From: Rhodoluna sp.
GTDB lineage: Bacteria > Actinomycetota > Actinomycetes > Actinomycetales > Microbacteriaceae
Direction: 5' to 3'
Length of the DNA: 64,000 bases
NCBI RefSeq assembly: GCF_024639375.1
Contig: NZ_JAHEIM010000002.1
Coordinates: 62,001 to 126,000 of the forward strand
Part shown: piece after piece, positions 8,401 through 17,371 of the stretch
How the letters are laid out: each line of letters opens with the position of its first letter
How positions within the stretch are numbered: the stretch's first letter is position 1
The notes under the pieces: generated by a model
The model's input: the letters and a program-made list of their open reading frames with translations, nothing else
The model's database searches: none
Told to the model about the DNA's origin: nothing
Made by a program: the position numbers and the translations under genes

Positions 8401-9707
8401 TGAGTTCACTAGACATTACGGCTGCCACGGTAGAGCCAGCACTGCTGGATCTACCGTGGCATTTGCCATTAGAAGACTGGCCAGCTGAAAACATTGCTGC
8501 GCTGCCAAAAGGTTTGAGCCGTCACACAGTTCGCTTTGCCCACCTGGCCGACAACGTAATCGCGATTAAAGAGACACTGCCCGATTTGGCAAAGCGCGAA
8601 TATGACATGCTCAAGAATTTGATCAAGCTCGATGTGCCTTGCGTTGAGCCATTCGCAATTATCAACAACCGTGCCACCACAGATGGTGAGCCGCTGCTTT
8701 CGGTATTGATTACGCGACACCTAAAGTTCTCACTTCCCTACCGCGCAATGTGGTCTCAGGGTTTGCGCCCGGACACCGCCAAGCGCTTGGTTGATGCACT
8801 GGCATTGTTGCTGGTTCGCTTGCACATCGCCGGTTTCTTCTGGGGCGATGTTTCGCTTTCTAACACTCTGTTTCGCCGCGACGCCGGCGCATTCGCGGCC
8901 TACCTGGTTGATGCCGAAACTGGCCACCTTTATGAATCAGGCCTTTCAAACGGCCAGCGCGAAAACGATCTTGAAATTGCTCGCGTAAACATCGCTGGCG
9001 AATTGATGGACCTAATTGCCAGCGGTCACGCACAACCTGGCGTCGACGCAGTTGCAACCAGCGAGCGAATCGTAGCCAAATATCGCGAATTATGGGCCGA
9101 GCTCACCGGAGTTGAAACTTTCAATGTTGCCGACCGCTGGAAGATTAACCGTCGCGTTGACCGACTGAACGAACTTGGCTTCGACATTGAAGAACTCGCC
9201 ATCAAGACCAGCGAATCTGGCACCACCGTGAAGATTCAGCCAAAGGTTGTTGATGCTGGCCACCACCAGCGCCGCCTCATTCGGCTGACTGGTTTGGATG
9301 TTGAAGAAAACCAAGCTCGCCGACTGCTGAATGACCTCGACCAGTACCGAGTGAATCACCCTCGCCCTGGAGCCGACGAAGAAGTGCTGGCGCACGAATG
9401 GTTGAGCAATGCTTTTGAGCCAGTAATAACTTCGATTCCAAAAGAACTTTCTGGTCGCCTAGAGCAAGCCGAGATTTACCACCAGGTGCTTGAACACCGT
9501 TGGTACATGTCAGAAGAGCAAGGTCGCGATGTTCCAATTGAAGAAGCGGTGCACGCTTACATCAATGACATTCTGAGATTCCGTCGCGAAGAAGAGGCCT
9601 ACCTAAGCCCGCCAACCGAGTCGATTACTTTGCCAACTGCAATTCCATCGGGAACCATTGTGGTTGCCGAAGACGACGAAGAAGCTGACTGGCGCGACCT
9701 GGTTTAA
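8400..9707 (+). CDS. DUF4032 kinase-like protein
   Basis: A 435-residue cytoplasmic protein. The N-terminal half has features of a small protein-kinase-like fold related to lipopolysaccharide kinases: a Lys-containing strand (VIAIKETLPDLAKREYDML), a catalytic-loop-like HIAGFFWGDVSLSNTLF and a metal-site-like YLVDAETGHLY. The C-terminal half matches the DUF4032 region specific to Actinobacteria. The substrate is unknown. The GTG start overlaps the TAG of the ABC ATPase gene, implying translational coupling and perhaps a role in sugar uptake or phosphorylation. It converges on rlmB one base away. Confidence 0.8.
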   Translation: MSSLDITAATVEPALLDLPWHLPLEDWPAENIAALPKGLSRHTVRFAHLADNVIAIKETLPDLAKREYDMLKNLIKLDVPCVEPFAIINNRATTDGEPLLSVLITRHLKFSLPYRAMWSQGLRPDTAKRLVDALALLLVRLHIAGFFWGDVSLSNTLFRRDAGAFAAYLVDAETGHLYESGLSNGQRENDLEIARVNIAGELMDLIASGHAQPGVDAVATSERIVAKYRELWAELTGVETFNVADRWKINRRVDRLNELGFDIEELAIKTSESGTTVKIQPKVVDAGHHQRRLIRLTGLDVEENQARRLLNDLDQYRVNHPRPGADEEVLAHEWLSNAFEPVITSIPKELSGRLEQAEIYHQVLEHRWYMSEEQGRDVPIEEAVHAYINDILRFRREEEAYLSPPTESITLPTAIPSGTIVVAEDDEEADWRDLV

Positions 9708-9708
9708 A

Positions 9709-10926
9709 TTACTTGCGCTTTGAGATTGCTGCAGCGCGACGCTTTGAAATTTCATAAAGCGTGACTGATGCCGCAATGCCTGCGTTTAGCGATTCAGTGT
9801 CGCGAGCAATTGGAATTGAAAGAATTGCGTCACAGTTTTCTGCAACCAAACGTGACAAACCTTTTCCTTCCGAACCAACCACAAGAACAATTGGTTCGCT
9901 GCCGAGTTCAAAGTTCGGCAAATCCATTTCGCCATCGCCATCAAGACCAACCACAAATACGCCACGCTTCTTCAAATCTTTTAGCGTCGCGTTGAGGTTT
10001 GCCGCAAGAGCAACTGGCACACGTGCCGCTGCACCAGCAGAGGTTTTCCAAGCAGCAGCTGTCACGCCGGTTGAACGACGCTGAGGCAAGATAACTCCTT
10101 GACCACCGAACGCTGCAACCGAACGAATGATTGCACCAAGGTTACGTGGGTCGGTGATGCCGTCAAGCGCAACAAACAATGGCTTCTGACCACGAGACAA
10201 AACCAAATCCAACAATTCCATTGGGTGCTGATATTTGTATGGCGGAACCTGAAGCGCGATGCCCTGGTGCACTGAGTCATAACCAGTCATTCGGTCAATC
10301 TCTGGGCGAGTAATTTCGTTCACTGCAATGCCACGAGTTGAAGCAATCTTGATTGCCTCTTTTACGCGGTCATCCATCTCGATGCGCTGTGCAATGAACA
10401 TTGCGGTTGCCGGCACCTTTGAACGCAGTGCCTCAAGCACTGAGTTGCGACCTGACAAAACTTCGGATGCGTCTGCGGCCTTGGCCACGCGCTGACTCGA
10501 ACGAGATGCTGCACCTGCAGAACCAGCGGTGCGGGCACTGGGTGCCAAGAACTCTCCCCGGCGAGCGCCTTCACGCGTTGCCTTGGTGCCACGAGCACCT
10601 GCAGCCGCTGCACCAGTTGCGCCACGAGCGCCGCGCGCCGGAAGCGCCTTGCCAGTGCGAGCACTAGCGATCTTTGGGTCTAGCTCTGAAGCAAACTTGC
10701 GAGCAGTGCCTGAGTTGCCTGCACCCTTTCCAACAATCTTGATGCCGAGTGCGGCAGCCTTGCGCTCTGCTTGCTGGCGTTCTTTAAATGCCTTGTGACC
10801 CTTGCGATCTTCAGCCTTAGGGGTTGGGCCGCGGCCTTCTAGGCGCTGCTTGCCGTGGCCACCGGTGCCAACTTTTTTGCCGCTGCTCTTTTTTGCCGCT
10901 CCTGGGCGACCTGGTTTACCTGCCAT
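9709..10926 (-). CDS. rlmB: 23S rRNA 2'-O-ribose methyltransferase RlmB (TrmH/SpoU family)
   Basis: Methylates the ribose of G2251 (E. coli numbering) in 23S rRNA using SAM. About 405 residues: a roughly 150-residue Lys/Ala/Gly/Arg-rich N-terminal extension, an L30e-like substrate-binding domain beginning near LSGRNSVLEALRS, and the C-terminal SPOUT domain with DPRNLGAIIRSVAAFG, LVVGSEGKGLSRLV and ARDTESLNAGIAASVTLYE, all hallmarks of RlmB. The ATG at 10926 overlaps the cysS stop as TAATG, with GGAG upstream; a start at 10941 is less likely. The long basic tail is unusual compared with short RlmB proteins and may bind RNA. Confidence 0.93.
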   Translation of the reverse strand: MAGKPGRPGAAKKSSGKKVGTGGHGKQRLEGRGPTPKAEDRKGHKAFKERQQAERKAAALGIKIVGKGAGNSGTARKFASELDPKIASARTGKALPARGARGATGAAAAGARGTKATREGARRGEFLAPSARTAGSAGAASRSSQRVAKAADASEVLSGRNSVLEALRSKVPATAMFIAQRIEMDDRVKEAIKIASTRGIAVNEITRPEIDRMTGYDSVHQGIALQVPPYKYQHPMELLDLVLSRGQKPLFVALDGITDPRNLGAIIRSVAAFGGQGVILPQRRSTGVTAAAWKTSAGAAARVPVALAANLNATLKDLKKRGVFVVGLDGDGEMDLPNFELGSEPIVLVVGSEGKGLSRLVAENCDAILSIPIARDTESLNAGIAASVTLYEISKRRAAAISKRK

Positions 10927-12347
10927 TAGTTGACACTCCAATTTGTTGCGTTAGCGCCGTCTTCAATTGTGATTCCGGCGGCTGTCAGTTGATCTCGAAT
11001 CGCATCTGATCGAGCAAAATCTTTTGCAGCGCGCGCTGCGTTTCGTTCGGCAATCAAACTCTGCACCAGCGCATCAAGCACTGAGTCGTTTGATGCAGCC
11101 TTTGCCCAAGTGGCTGAGATTGGGTTAATGCCAAGCACCTCGGTCATTGCCAAAACAGCAACTACGGATGCCGCCGCGGCCTCAAGGTCTTCGCCGTCTA
11201 CTGCCGCGTTGCCGGCACGCACGGTTTCGTGCAGCACACCAAGCGCTGCAGGAATCGCAAGGTCGTCATCCATAGCGTTGATAAATTCTGCAGGAAGTGC
11301 AGCCAACAAATCGGCAGGAACTGAAGTGGTGTGCTTGGTGCCTTCAAGACGACGAGTTGCACGCTGAATGAACGCTTCAATTCTTGAATAGGCCGCTTCG
11401 GCTTCGTCGAGCACACCGTCGTGGTAATCGAGCACCGAGCGATAGTGAGCCGAGCCCAAGTAATAGCGAACTACAACTTCACGAGCCGAGTTCAAAAGAT
11501 CGCTTGCAAAAATCGAGTTGCCCAAAGACTTTGACATCTTTTGACCTCCAACATTTACGAGCCCGTTGTGCAACCAGTAGTTTGCAAATTCATCACCCGC
11601 GGCGCGAGACTGCGCCAACTCGTTTTCGTGGTGTGGGAATCGCAGATCAAGACCACCACCGTGAATGTCAAAGTTAGTGCCCAAATATTTTGTTGCCATA
11701 GCTGAGCATTCAATGTGCCAACCCGGGCGACCGGCACCAAACTTGGTTTGCCAGGCAGCTGATTCTGGTTCGCCAGCCTTGTGCGCTTTCCAAAGTGCAA
11801 AGTCGTGAGGCTCACGCTTGCCGCGTGGGTCAGCATCTGAATCGGCATCCATGTCGTTAATTTTTTGGTTGGTCAGCTCGCCGTAATCGGCCCATTTGCC
11901 AGCCGCAAAATAAACGTTGCCCGAGCCGTCGTCAGCTGGGTAGGCATACCCCGCTTCAATCAGTCGATCAATCAGCTCAAGCATCTCTGGCACGGCTGCC
12001 GTTGCGCGAGGCTCATAGGTCGGCGGCAAAATTCCAAGTGCCGAATAAGCACGGTTGAATTCATTTTCAAACTTGTAGGCAAGTGCCCACCACTGTTCAC
12101 CAGAAAGTTTTGCGTTGTCTAGAACTTTGTCATCAATGTCGGTCACGTTGCGCACCAAAGTAACCTGCATACCTTTGACCTCAAGCCAGCGACGCAGCTG
12201 GTCGTAAACCAGAGCCGAGCGCAAGTGACCAACGTGCGGGGCACCTTGAACGGTTGGGCCACAAAGATAGATGCCAACCTGCCCAGCCACCAATGGGCTG
12301 AAGGGGCGCACCGCTTGGGCGCGCGAATCAAACAGGCTTAGGCTCAC
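10926..12347 (-). CDS. cysS: Cysteinyl-tRNA synthetase
   Basis: Class I aminoacyl-tRNA synthetase that charges tRNA-Cys. The 473 residues are full length. Signature motifs are CGPTVQGAPHVGHLRS (zinc Cys plus HIGH-type motif), the zinc-site block GWHIECSAMA with HGGGLDLRFPHHENE, and KMSKSLGN (KMSKS). The GTG start overlaps the ispDF stop by four bases (GTGA) and the stop overlaps the rlmB start, so carD-ispDF-cysS-rlmB read as one unit, a conserved actinobacterial order. Confidence 0.98.
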   Translation of the reverse strand: MSLSLFDSRAQAVRPFSPLVAGQVGIYLCGPTVQGAPHVGHLRSALVYDQLRRWLEVKGMQVTLVRNVTDIDDKVLDNAKLSGEQWWALAYKFENEFNRAYSALGILPPTYEPRATAAVPEMLELIDRLIEAGYAYPADDGSGNVYFAAGKWADYGELTNQKINDMDADSDADPRGKREPHDFALWKAHKAGEPESAAWQTKFGAGRPGWHIECSAMATKYLGTNFDIHGGGLDLRFPHHENELAQSRAAGDEFANYWLHNGLVNVGGQKMSKSLGNSIFASDLLNSAREVVVRYYLGSAHYRSVLDYHDGVLDEAEAAYSRIEAFIQRATRRLEGTKHTTSVPADLLAALPAEFINAMDDDLAIPAALGVLHETVRAGNAAVDGEDLEAAAASVVAVLAMTEVLGINPISATWAKAASNDSVLDALVQSLIAERNAARAAKDFARSDAIRDQLTAAGITIEDGANATNWSVN

Positions 12348-13519
12348 GAGGCAAGCCTACCTTTGGCACTTGCCAGCAGGGCTGTAGCCACTGCGGCTAC
12401 TCCCTCGCTGTTGCCCAAGAATCCGAGGCCGTCGGTTGTGGTTGCACCAACAGTTACCGGTGCACCCAGGATGCCCGACAACTCAGCTTCGACGGCGGCG
12501 CGCATGGGTGCAACCTTTGGTCGGTTGCCAATAATTTGCACCGCAACGTTTTGAATTGAAAAACCGTTTTCGGCAACAAGTTTCATTGCGCCTTCGAGAA
12601 AGACACGACCGTTAGCGCCTGAGTATTCAGGGCGGTCAACGCCAAAGTTTGAGCCGATGTCGCCAAGGCCGGCAGCCGACAAAAGTGCGTCAACAATTGC
12701 GTGACTCACGGCATCGCCATCGCTGTGCCCTTCAAGCCCGCGCTCCCCGGGCCAAATGATGGTGCCCAAATAAAGCGGCTTGTTTTCGTCTTCACTAAAG
12801 CGGTGCACATCGGAGCCGATGCCGCTTCTAAAAGTATTTGCAAAACGAAGTTCGGCAGCAGCCAGGTCTTCCGCGGTTGTAATTTTGAAGGCCGCTTCTT
12901 CACCCTCGACCGAAACAATTTGACCGCCATGCGCTTGAAATAGAGCAGCGTCATCGGTGAATTCATTAGCCGCAGCGGCATAGGCCGAAACAAGATCGGC
13001 AACTTTAAAACCCTGCGGAGTTTGAGCAACACGCAACAAATTGCGATCAACCGTTTCACGAACAATTTCACCGTCAACACGTTTGATGGTGTCAACAATT
13101 TTTAGTGCTGGCACCACGCCATAACCAGAGCGACGAACTTCGTTGGCTACTCGCTGAAACAAACTTGCCGGGGCAAGCGCACGCGCAGCATCGTGCACCA
13201 AAACAACATCCAAAGTTTCATCGAGCACACCGAGTGCATTGGCAATTGATTGCTGACGAGAATCGCCGCCCACCACAACGTCGAAGCGAATTGATTTGCC
13301 TGCGAGCGCAAGATCGGCAAGTTCGGCGGTTTGCTGTTCGTGCCCAGCTGGCACGGCGATGATTACTTGCTCAAGAGAGGCAAGCGGCGCAATGTTTTCA
13401 AGAGTGTGCTGAAGCAAAGTCTTCTCGGCAAGCGAGACGAATGCTTTTGGTTTGTTGGCACCGAGACGGGTGCCAAGGCCTGCGGCCACAACAACCACCG
13501 CGAGATCGCGATTGGTCAT
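12344..13519 (-). CDS. ispDF: Bifunctional IspD/IspF of the MEP isoprenoid pathway
   Basis: A 391-residue fusion of 2-C-methyl-D-erythritol 4-phosphate cytidylyltransferase (IspD, about residues 1-230) and MECDP synthase (IspF, about 235-391). IspD shows the nucleotide-binding GLGTRLGANKPKAF and VLVHDAARAL. IspF shows the metal-binding GSDVHRF and HSDGDAVSHAIVDALLSAAGLGDIG, plus GLGFLGNSEGVAAVATALL near the end. The pathway step between them (IspE) is encoded elsewhere. It lies eight bases after carD. Confidence 0.97.
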   Translation of the reverse strand: MTNRDLAVVVVAAGLGTRLGANKPKAFVSLAEKTLLQHTLENIAPLASLEQVIIAVPAGHEQQTAELADLALAGKSIRFDVVVGGDSRQQSIANALGVLDETLDVVLVHDAARALAPASLFQRVANEVRRSGYGVVPALKIVDTIKRVDGEIVRETVDRNLLRVAQTPQGFKVADLVSAYAAAANEFTDDAALFQAHGGQIVSVEGEEAAFKITTAEDLAAAELRFANTFRSGIGSDVHRFSEDENKPLYLGTIIWPGERGLEGHSDGDAVSHAIVDALLSAAGLGDIGSNFGVDRPEYSGANGRVFLEGAMKLVAENGFSIQNVAVQIIGNRPKVAPMRAAVEAELSGILGAPVTVGATTTDGLGFLGNSEGVAAVATALLASAKGRLAS

Positions 13520-13526
13520 GTGGGGC

Positions 13527-14009
13527 CTAAGAAGCTAGAACTTCATCAAGAGTTGCCGAAGCCTTAACCTCATCAACTTTGCGAGCAAGGGCAAGTTCTG
13601 AAACCAAGATTTGCCGAGCCTTGGCAAGCATGCGCTTTTCACCAGCAGACAAGCCGCGGTCTTGGTCGCGGCGCCATAGGTCGCGAACAACCTCAGAAAC
13701 CTTTACAACGTCTCCGGATGCCAGCTTCTCAAGGTTTGCCTTGTAGCGGCGTGACCAGTTGGTTGGCTCTTCGGTGAACTCGGCGCGAAGCACGCTGAAA
13801 ACTTGCTCAACGCCCTTCTTGTTGATTACGTCTCGCACGCCAACCATCTCAACGTTCTCTGCAGGAACCCAAATGGTTAGGTCCCCCTGGGCAACCTTTA
13901 GTTGTAGGTACAACTTGGTTTCAGAACGAATGGTTTTGTTAGCAACCTCAACGATTTGAGCTGCTCCGTGGTGTGGATAAACGACTGTTTCGCCGACTTC
14001 AAACTTCAT
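13527..14009 (-). CDS. carD: CarD family RNA polymerase-binding regulator
   Basis: A 160-residue transcription regulator that stabilises the open complex at promoters, including rRNA promoters. The N-terminal RNA polymerase interaction domain is clear ([20 protein letters not shown]), followed by the helical DNA-binding domain with the family Trp in [15 protein letters not shown] start at the MKFEVGE ATG (14009); the frame runs further upstream but without conserved sequence. It leads the ispDF-cysS-rlmB cluster and is divergent from a lipoprotein gene. Confidence 0.95.
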   Translation of the reverse strand: MKFEVGETVVYPHHGAAQIVEVANKTIRSETKLYLQLKVAQGDLTIWVPAENVEMVGVRDVINKKGVEQVFSVLRAEFTEEPTNWSRRYKANLEKLASGDVVKVSEVVRDLWRRDQDRGLSAGEKRMLAKARQILVSELALARKVDEVKASATLDEVLAS

Positions 14010-14108
14010 GCAGGTGATTCCCTTCAGAAACCACGATTTTACCACAGGGTTGCACTGTAACAAAGGGATAAACTAATAGCGCTATTGAGTGTTTCTCGGG
14101 AGGAAATA

Positions 14109-14627
14109 ATGACTATTCGTAAGTTTGCAACCGTTGCTATCGCAGCAGCCCTAGTTTTTGGTACTGCCGGTTGCACATTCACCTCTCCAGTGGCTACCCG
14201 CCAGGCTTACAGCCCGAGCGACGGTGCCCAGGTAAACCTAGAGACCATCAAGGCCCGCAACTTCATTTACCTAAGCAACGGCACCCAGGCTGCGCTATTT
14301 GGCTCACTAGTCAACTCAGGCCTGCAAGACGCTGAAGTTCACATTCAGTACACCGATGCCACCTTGAACGAGAAGAAAGACGTTCACTTCATCGTTAAGG
14401 CCGGCCAGAAGCTAGACATTGGCTACAACGGCGAGCCAGCCCTAGGAATCGACCTAGACAAGACTCCAGGCAAGATCGTGAGCATCTTCGTTGGTCAAGA
14501 CTCAGCAACTGGCAACGAGATTCGTGTTCCTGTTCTAGACGGCACCCTAAGCGAATATGCACCGCTAGTGGCCACCTTGAGCACCGTCACTCCTGCAGCC
14601 GGCGAAGCAGACCAGCACGCAGAATAA
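14109..14627 (+). CDS. Putative lipoprotein, unknown function
   Basis: A 172-residue protein with a lipoprotein signal peptide (MTIRKFATVAIAAALVFG, lipobox TAGC with Cys near residue 20). The mature domain appears beta rich (NFIYLSNGTQAALFGSLVN, AEVHIQYTDATL, KIVSIFVG). It resembles small actinobacterial lipoproteins of unknown role; a copper-chaperone-like fold is conceivable, but the usual Met/His ligands are not evident. GGAGGAAATA immediately precedes the ATG at 14109, making this start better than the ATG at 14085. A strong terminator follows. Confidence 0.8.
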   Translation: MTIRKFATVAIAAALVFGTAGCTFTSPVATRQAYSPSDGAQVNLETIKARNFIYLSNGTQAALFGSLVNSGLQDAEVHIQYTDATLNEKKDVHFIVKAGQKLDIGYNGEPALGIDLDKTPGKIVSIFVGQDSATGNEIRVPVLDGTLSEYAPLVATLSTVTPAAGEADQHAE

Positions 14628-14637
14628 GTTTTCAATG

Positions 14638-14667
14638 CAAAAACCCTCCCGATTGGGAGGGTTTTTG
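14638..14667. terminator. Bidirectional hairpin terminator
   Basis: CAAAAACCCTCCC, GATT, GGGAGGGTTTTTG: a perfect 13-bp stem with flanking A/T runs, between the convergent lipoprotein gene and regX3. Confidence 0.9.
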
Positions 14668-14676
14668 GTTTAAGGC

Positions 14677-15363
14677 TTAGACCTCGTATTTATAGCCGAG
14701 ACCACGAACGGTGAGCAGGTGCTCTGGGCGGGCCGGGTCATCTTCAATCTTTGAGCGAATGCGCTTGATGTGAACATCCAAAGTCTTGGTGTCACCAAAG
14801 TAGTTTGAACCCCACACGCGGTCAATGATTTGACCACGGGTAAGCACGCGGTTGGCGTTTTCAAGCAAAAGCTCCAGCAGTTCAAACTCTTTGAGCGGCA
14901 TTGAAACCTTTTCACCGTGCACAAACACCAGGTGGCGGTCAACATCCATGCGCACTGAACCAACCTCGAGAATGCCGGGGGTTTCGTGAACCACCGGTGA
15001 CTCAGCCTGGCGGCGAAGCACTGCCTTCATGCGAGCCAATAGCTCACGAGTTGAATAAGGCTTGGTCACGTAGTCATCGGCACCGATTTCTAGGCCAACC
15101 ACTTTGTCAATTTCAGAGTCTTTTGCGGTAAGCATGATGATTGGCACCTGCGAGGTGTTGCGAATGTGGCGGCAAACTTCATTGCCGCTCATTCCTGGCA
15201 ACATCAGGTCGAGCAGAATCATGTCTGCACCGAAGTCTTCGAAGACACTAACTGCCTGGCTGCCATCTTCGGCCTCGACTACGTCGTAACCCTCTTTTTG
15301 CAACAGGTAAACCAAAGGCTCACGAAGTGACTTTTCATCTTCAACAACTAGAACACGGGTCAT
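14677..15363 (-). CDS. regX3: Response regulator RegX3 (phosphate starvation, OmpR family)
   Basis: A 228-residue DNA-binding response regulator. The receiver domain has the acidic pocket (VEDE), phospho-acceptor D52 in LLDLMLPG, the Thr in IIMLTAKDSE and the Lys in DDYVTKPYS. The C-terminal winged helix carries PLKEFELLELLLENANRVLTR and DVHIKRIRSKIEDDP. RegX3 activates phosphate-scavenging genes in Actinobacteria. Its ATG overlaps the senX3 stop by four bases. Adjacency to senX3, phoU and gpmA supports the assignment over other OmpR members. Confidence 0.95.
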   Translation of the reverse strand: MTRVLVVEDEKSLREPLVYLLQKEGYDVVEAEDGSQAVSVFEDFGADMILLDLMLPGMSGNEVCRHIRNTSQVPIIMLTAKDSEIDKVVGLEIGADDYVTKPYSTRELLARMKAVLRRQAESPVVHETPGILEVGSVRMDVDRHLVFVHGEKVSMPLKEFELLELLLENANRVLTRGQIIDRVWGSNYFGDTKTLDVHIKRIRSKIEDDPARPEHLLTVRGLGYKYEV

Positions 15364-16529
15364 TCTTCATCCTCAATGTCTTGCTCATTTACTATCGGCA
15401 GGCGCAGGGTGAATGTAGAACCCAAACCTGGTCGAGAAAATACTTGGATGTCGCCGCGGTGGTTCAAGGCAACATGCTTCACGATCGACAACCCGAGGCC
15501 AGTGCCTCCGGTTTGACGTGAGCGAGATGGGTCAGCGCGATAGAAACGTTCAAAGATTCGTTCTTGGTGCTCAGGCGCGATTCCAACTCCGTTGTCGGTA
15601 ACCGAGATTGCTGCAATATCGTCTGGTTCGATTCTCAAACCGATGCCCACTTGGCTGCCTTCATCCGAGTACAAAATTGCATTCTCGATGAGGTTCTTGA
15701 CTGCCATGGTGAGCATTTCGTGATCGCCCAAAACCTTCACGCCGGCAGGGGCATCCGAGCTAATACGCACGTGGCGACGCTCGGCCAAAACTTGATTGCG
15801 CTCGACGCCTTCAGAGATAACTCCGGATAGGTCGATCACATGCGCGTTTTTGGCTATGTCGGCACTCTGTAGGCGAGATAGCTGAATGATGTCTTGAACC
15901 AAGCTGGCTAGGCGACGAGATTCGCGAAACAGGTCACCGGCGAATTTCTTCACCATGGTTGCGTCATCCGCGGCGTCGACCAATGCTTCGGATAGCAGGC
16001 TGATTGCCCCAATTGGTGTTTTAAGTTCGTGTGAAATGTTGGCCACAAAATCGCGGCGAGTGTCTTCGAGTCGCTTTGACTCGGTTTCGTCTTCGACAGT
16101 CAAAAGCACGTTGCCATCTTTGAGCAAGGCGGCGCGAGCATGAACCCAAACGCTGTCGTTGCGCAGGCCAGTTGACAGCTCAAACTCACCTTCGCATGGG
16201 TTGCCTGAGATGCGGGCCTTTTCGACCAGCTCAACCAACGAGCTGTGAATCAAGATGCGGTTTTGAACCAAACCCAGAACTTGAGCCCCGGTGGTAGCGC
16301 GAACGACGTGATTTGAGCCATCCACAACAACGCCAGCGGTAGCCAAGACATCCAGCAGGTATGCCACAGTTTCCTGCACTGGCTGGGTCGCAACGGCTTC
16401 CAATTCGGCCTTCCGGGTTCGAAGTGCCAGAACCCAAACCAGCACGCCTCCAACCAAGAAACCCAGCACTGCTGCTAGTAGTATGGCGAAGGATGCGTTC
16501 ACATTCTTAACACTAGGCGATTCTGACAT
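15360..16529 (-). CDS. senX3: Sensor histidine kinase SenX3
   Basis: A 389-residue membrane kinase partner of RegX3. There is one clear N-terminal membrane span (about residues 13-34), a PAS-like region (about 55-150), HisKA with acceptor H167 (DFVANISHELKTPIGAISLL) and an ATPase domain with N, F (FERFYRADPSRS) and G2 (GTGLGLSIVKH) boxes. The known mycobacterial system senses phosphate status through the Pst transporter and PhoU. It is divergent from phoU with about 120 bases between starts, where the shared regulatory region must lie. Confidence 0.95.
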   Translation of the reverse strand: MSESPSVKNVNASFAILLAAVLGFLVGGVLVWVLALRTRKAELEAVATQPVQETVAYLLDVLATAGVVVDGSNHVVRATTGAQVLGLVQNRILIHSSLVELVEKARISGNPCEGEFELSTGLRNDSVWVHARAALLKDGNVLLTVEDETESKRLEDTRRDFVANISHELKTPIGAISLLSEALVDAADDATMVKKFAGDLFRESRRLASLVQDIIQLSRLQSADIAKNAHVIDLSGVISEGVERNQVLAERRHVRISSDAPAGVKVLGDHEMLTMAVKNLIENAILYSDEGSQVGIGLRIEPDDIAAISVTDNGVGIAPEHQERIFERFYRADPSRSRQTGGTGLGLSIVKHVALNHRGDIQVFSRPGLGSTFTLRLPIVNEQDIEDEE

Positions 16530-16652
16530 CCCGCCCGAGTGGAGGGTTTACGCATCCGAGGAAATTTGGCCTTAGTTCAAGCACTATTTCGCCTTTGTTT
16601 ACCTAAGGCTGTCAGGGTTCTTGCTAATACACAGTTTTAAGGAAGGTGCACC

Positions 16653-17312
16653 ATGCGCGAAATTTTTCAGTCTCAGCTGCACGAGGTTCAGACTCGCCTA
16701 ATCGAGATTGCCGAAGACGCCGCACGTGTGGCAGAGAAGGCCACTAAGGCTTTCACCACCTCAGATGTGACTCTTGCCGACGAGGCCATTGCCGTTGCCG
16801 ACGCCATGACCAATAAGGCGCTGGCTCTAGACGAGCTAGTAATCAAGATTTTGGCAAAGCAATCACCGGTTGCTCGCGACCTGCGCATCCTGGTGTCAGC
16901 CCTTCGCATCTCAGCTTCGCTTGAGCGCATGGGTGCTCTTGCTGGCCACATCGCGGCAATCGCCCGCTACCGTTTTCCAGGTGCAGCTGTTCCTGAAGCA
17001 CTAAAGGCAACCTTCGAAGAGATGGGCGCACTTGACGTGAAGCTGGCTCACCAGGTTGTTGAGCTTTTGAAGAACACCGACGCAGACTTCGCTCGCCAGA
17101 TTCAGGCTGAGGATGAGCGTGTGGATGAATTGCACCGCAGCGTATTCGACACCGTTCTTGGCGACAGCTGGAAAGAGAACGCAATGTTCACCGTTGACGT
17201 GACTCTAGCTAGCCGCTACCACGAGCGTTTTGCAGACCACGTAGTAGACATTTCATCGAAGGTTAGCTACCTAACCACCGGTGACTGGTCAGACGAAGAC
17301 CTAACCGCTTAG
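16653..17312 (+). CDS. phoU: Phosphate signalling protein PhoU
   Basis: A 219-residue all-helical protein with two PhoU repeats (ALDELVIKILAKQSPVARDLRILVSAL in the first, QAEDERVDELHRSVFDTVL in the second) and the metal-binding acidic E/DxxxD patterns. PhoU links the Pst transporter to SenX3 and restrains the Pho regulon when phosphate is plentiful. Pst genes are not in the window. AAGGAAGG precedes the ATG. It converges on gpmA across an 18-bp perfect hairpin. Confidence 0.96.
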   Translation: MREIFQSQLHEVQTRLIEIAEDAARVAEKATKAFTTSDVTLADEAIAVADAMTNKALALDELVIKILAKQSPVARDLRILVSALRISASLERMGALAGHIAAIARYRFPGAAVPEALKATFEEMGALDVKLAHQVVELLKNTDADFARQIQAEDERVDELHRSVFDTVLGDSWKENAMFTVDVTLASRYHERFADHVVDISSKVSYLTTGDWSDEDLTA

Positions 17313-17320
17313 TTTTTAGC

Positions 17321-17360
17321 AATAAGAAAAGGCCTCCCGATTGGGAGGCCTTTTCTTATT
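17321..17360. terminator. Bidirectional hairpin terminator between phoU and gpmA
   Basis: A perfect 18-bp stem (17321-17338 with 17343-17360) around a GATT loop, A-rich on one side and T-rich on the other. It is the longest perfect hairpin noted in the window and serves both convergent genes. Confidence 0.93.
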
Positions 17361-17371
17361 AGCTTGTGGTT

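Noticed and set aside
16597-16614. Possible PHO box (GTTTACC) in the senX3-phoU divergent region
   Set aside because: One heptamer resembles GTTCACC, but the second repeat (GCTGTCA) is too degenerate to support a RegX3 site from sequence alone.
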